Of a stretch of 64,000 bases of DNA, positions 62,167 to 64,000 are shown one piece after another (positions within the stretch are counted from its first letter, which is position 1; each line of letters begins with the position of its first letter). The notes below the pieces were generated by a model. It did not search any database, was not told where the DNA came from, and saw only the letters and a list, made by a program, of their open reading frames with translations. The position numbers and the translations under genes are program-made. This DNA is from Valencia hispanica (lineage: Eukaryota > Chordata > Actinopteri > Cyprinodontiformes > Valenciidae). The stretch covers positions 20,596,403-20,660,402 of the forward strand of contig OY747702.1 in NCBI GenBank assembly GCA_963556495.2, in the 5' to 3' direction.

Positions 62167-62182
62167 CCACACACACACACAC
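62129..62182. repeat. (CT)n(CA)n compound microsatellite
   Basis: A CT run followed directly by CA repeats with one CCC interruption. The plus- and minus-strand ORFs across it (62,102-62,284, 62,056-62,301) are not genes. Confidence 0.95.
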
Positions 62183-63204
62183 AGCCCCTCCCCTCCTTGC
62201 ACAGAACGACTGTCTGGATCACCTGTGGAAGACGTGGCCATTTGGTGTCGAGAAGACGGCTGGCGAAATGTTGGTATCTCGTGAACATTTTTAACACACA
62301 ATCACAGATTAAAAAGTGCTATAAAATATTTTATATTCTGAATACAATAGTTTTAGTGTGTTGTTACTGTAGGTCCTGACCCTTAATATAGGGTGTTAAA
62401 ATTAATGTAATACAGTCTGTGTAACCAATTAACTTTTTTTTACTTATTAACATTTAGGAATTAGGATATCCCTTTAGGAATCCCCTAAAGGTCTGTACTG
62501 TACTGTGTGTTCATGCTACAAGGCAAAATACAGATATTGACTTAAGAGTAAAGCATTCTTGGTGTTTTGGTCATGTTGCATTATATATCAAAATCAAAGC
62601 TGATACTGTATGAAAATAGATAAAGGAGTTATAATAACATATTACATGCTTTGAATTCCTTATATATAGCTATGCAGTGTTGGATGGGTCGCTGTAGGTG
62701 ATGATGCAACACTTATAACCTTAGTCTTAATATAATAAAGAGAATTGAAACTTGACTTGGACTGTAGCTCAAATACTTGAGACTTGACTTGGACTCTAGC
62801 TCAAAGACTTGAGACTCGACTTGGACTCTAGCTCAGAGACTTGTGAGCATCTCTGGCTCAGGGGGGACAGGGCCTTCTCTGTTTGTGCACCCACGTTACG
62901 GAATGCCTTGCCTTTAACCATTCGCCAGGCTTCCTCATTGCCGATTTTTAAAACTCTTCCTAAAACTCACTTCTACACGTTGGCCTTCAACCCAAACTGA
63001 GACTTATTTGCTCTTATCTTGCTCTTAATTGTCCTATTTTGATATAGTTTTATTGGCGTTGGATCTTTTTCCCCATGTATATTATTTCTATGATATTGTG
63101 ACTATTATTTATGTCTTGGTTGATGCTTGGTTGCCCTTGGTGTACAGCACTTTGTTCAGCTGCTGCTGATGTGAAAGCGCTTTATAAATAAAGTGATGAT
63201 GATG

Positions 63205-63506
63205 GCCTGGAAATGCCCACTACTGGTATGGGTGGTTTGTGTTATGAGCTTGGTGCTCATGCAGATAAATGTGAACAGGTCTCACTAGCTTAGTGCGGGT
63301 GGTTTCCCTGAGGTGTTGTTGCTGTCATGAGTTGCTGTGCAGCAAGCTGTATGAAAAAGCTTCAAAGTTTTGCATCCTGTTGAGTCTGTCCCCTGGTGTC
63401 ACTATTGTAGCAACACACTAAGGTAAACTTTAAACGAGAACTGTAAAAGTGTCGTTGAAGCGGACATAGCAAGATGAGGAGATGATGATGATGATGATGA
63501 TGATGA
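63205..63506 (+). other. unexplained 300-bp segment between L2 end and resumed Tc1
   Basis: Lies between the L2 3' end (…GATGATGATGG) and the point where the Tc1 gene resumes (GTGGCTCAGG at 63,507). It ends in a pure (GAT)n run at 63,480-63,505, the same tail motif as the L2. I recognise nothing inside it. It may be DNA co-transcribed and inserted with the L2 (3' transduction) or a separate small insertion. Confidence 0.5.
63480..63505. repeat. (GAT)n run
   Basis: About nine GAT units at the junction between the unexplained segment and the Tc1 transposase gene. Confidence 0.95.
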
Positions 63507-64000
63507 GTGGCTCAGGTAGTGCAGCTCATCCAGGATGGTAAATCAATGCGAGCTGTGGCAAGAAAGTTGCTGTGTCTGTCAGTGAAGTGTCCGGAGCATG
63601 GAGGCGCTACCAGGAGACAGGCTAGTACATCAGGAGACGTGGAGGAGACCGTAGGAGGGCAACAACTCAGCAGCAGGACTGTTACTTTGTGCAAGGAGGA
63701 ACAGGAGGAGCACTGCCAGAGCCTTGGTAAATGACCTCCAGCAGGCATAAAATGTGCATGTGCCTGCTCAAACGGTCAGAAACAGACTCCATGACGGTGG
63801 TATGAGGGCCCGACGTCCACAGGTGGGGGATGTGCTTACAGCCCGACACAGTGCTGGATGTTTGGCATTTACCAGAGAACACCAAGATTGGCAAATTTGC
63901 CACTGGTGCCCTGTGCTCTTCACAGATGAAAGCAGTACATGTGACAGACATGACTGAGTCTGGAGAAGCTGTGGAGAACGTTCTGCTGCCTGCAACATCC
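63507..64000 (+). pseudogene. Tc1 transposase, N-terminal half, frameshifted and cut by the window end
   Basis: Begins MAQVVQLIQDGKSMRAVARK, the first helix-turn-helix of the family's DNA-binding domain, then loses frame at about 63,567. A second piece, 63,754-63,957, reads VRNRLHDGGMRARRPQVG, then AFTREHQDW-like sequence and LFTDES, where D is the first catalytic aspartate of the DDE triad. A short deletion and a stop (TGA at 63,955-63,957) follow. The LTR and L2 insertions separate this gene from its left inverted repeat. Non-functional. Confidence 0.88.

Larger units (their letters stand above)
61700..62855. mobile_element. hAT-type non-autonomous transposon, 1,156 bp, inside the L2
   Basis: Perfect 8-bp duplication GCTCAGGG at 61,692-61,699 and 62,856-62,863. 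The ends are CAGAGATGGGGACTCAAGTT and, read inwards from the right, CAGAGATGCTCACAAGTCTC, giving an 8-bp perfect and then looser inverted repeat. Subterminal regions are full of ACTTGAGACT/GACTTGGACTC words in both directions, including three tandem units of about 32 bp near the right end (62,753-62,848). Such subterminal repeats are typical transposase-binding zones in hAT elements. No transposase ORF. Joining the L2 flanks across one copy of the duplication restores the L2 frame. Confidence 0.92.
60466..63204 (+). mobile_element. L2-type LINE, 5'-truncated, interrupted by a hAT element
   Basis: Starts inside the reverse transcriptase with no 5' UTR or endonuclease, at the break in the Tc1 sequence. 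After removing the 1,156-bp hAT insert and one copy of its duplication, the coding region continues to the end (SVCAPTLRNALPLTIRQASS, then KTHFYTLAF). A 3' UTR of about 190 bp follows, ending AAAGCGCTTTATAAATAAAG and GTGATGATGATG. The 3' ends of L2 LINEs typically look like this. Different L2 subfamily from the copy at 26.5 kb, whose 3' UTR is unlike this one. Confidence 0.88.
59671..64000 (+). mobile_element. Tc1-like transposon broken by an LTR and an L2; runs off the window
   Basis: Starts after TA (59,669-59,670) with CACTACTTAAAAAAAATTGG, then GAACACTTAAACAACACAAT, the terminus of a widespread fish Tc1 family. Three pieces are collinear with that family: 59,671-59,763, 60,233-60,465 (TGTGCAAATGGAATAGACAA, CCAATAAAGGAGTGGTTCTG) and 63,507-64,000 (transposase gene). 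The gaps are filled by an LTR-like unit and by an L2 with attached DNA. The right end lies beyond 64,000. Confidence 0.9.

Overview
This window looks like a non-coding stretch of a ray-finned (teleost, probably percomorph) fish genome. The evidence is the repeat content: two Rex3-type (RTE clade) LINEs with GATG tails, L2-type LINEs, many decayed Tc1/mariner transposons of families common in fish, hAT and pogo-like non-autonomous elements, tRNA-derived SINEs and dinucleotide microsatellites, all in an AT-rich background. I found no convincing host protein-coding exon, no tRNA or rRNA gene, no CRISPR array and no bacterial-type operon. Nearly all ORFs of 60-200 codons are chance ORFs or fragments of transposase or reverse transcriptase.

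Layout. 1-3.3 kb: AT-rich DNA with a Tc1-family terminal fragment carrying a long (TA)n tract. 3.3-4.5 kb: an unexplained CpG-richer island with a promoter-like cluster on the minus strand. 4.5-7.8 kb: a nearly full-length, frameshifted Rex3 LINE (minus), abutting a deleted Tc1 element (7.86-8.5 kb). 8.5-18.5 kb: mostly unique DNA with two Tc1 remnants (12.2-14.1 and 15.7-16.8 kb). 18.57-21.89 kb: a pogo-like element carrying an L2 3'-UTR fragment and a 1,865-bp hAT element with a perfect 8-bp target duplication. 25.99-28.25 kb: a Tc1 element with long inverted repeats, split by a 5'-truncated L2; a second copy of this Tc1 family at 52.84-53.64 kb shows the uninterrupted site. 29.9-43.5 kb: repeat debris (an unclassified GC-richer unit and several Tc1 remnants) between unique stretches. 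44.75-46.15 kb: another Tc1 family. 47.0-48.6 kb: a Tc1 remnant holding two different tRNA-derived SINEs. 48.82-49.12 kb: a truncated LTR copy. 54.5 kb: a (GA)n microsatellite. 56.76-58.42 kb: a second, 5'-truncated and internally deleted Rex3 (plus). 59.67 kb to the end: a Tc1 element broken by an LTR-like unit and by an L2 LINE, which itself holds a 1,156-bp hAT element with a perfect 8-bp target duplication.

How it fits together: insertions sit inside older insertions, so relative ages can be read directly. The DNA transposons are degenerate hosts. LINE, SINE, LTR and hAT insertions are later. No element here looks able to move on its own. The SINEs carry tails resembling the Rex3 and L2 3' ends in the same window, consistent with LINE machinery having copied them. 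Several unique, less AT-rich stretches could be conserved non-coding elements of a nearby gene, but that is a guess from appearance and needs alignment. I did not find a previously undescribed biological system; the best leads are the minus-strand promoter-like island, the nested insertion stack and a possible 3' transduction behind the L2.
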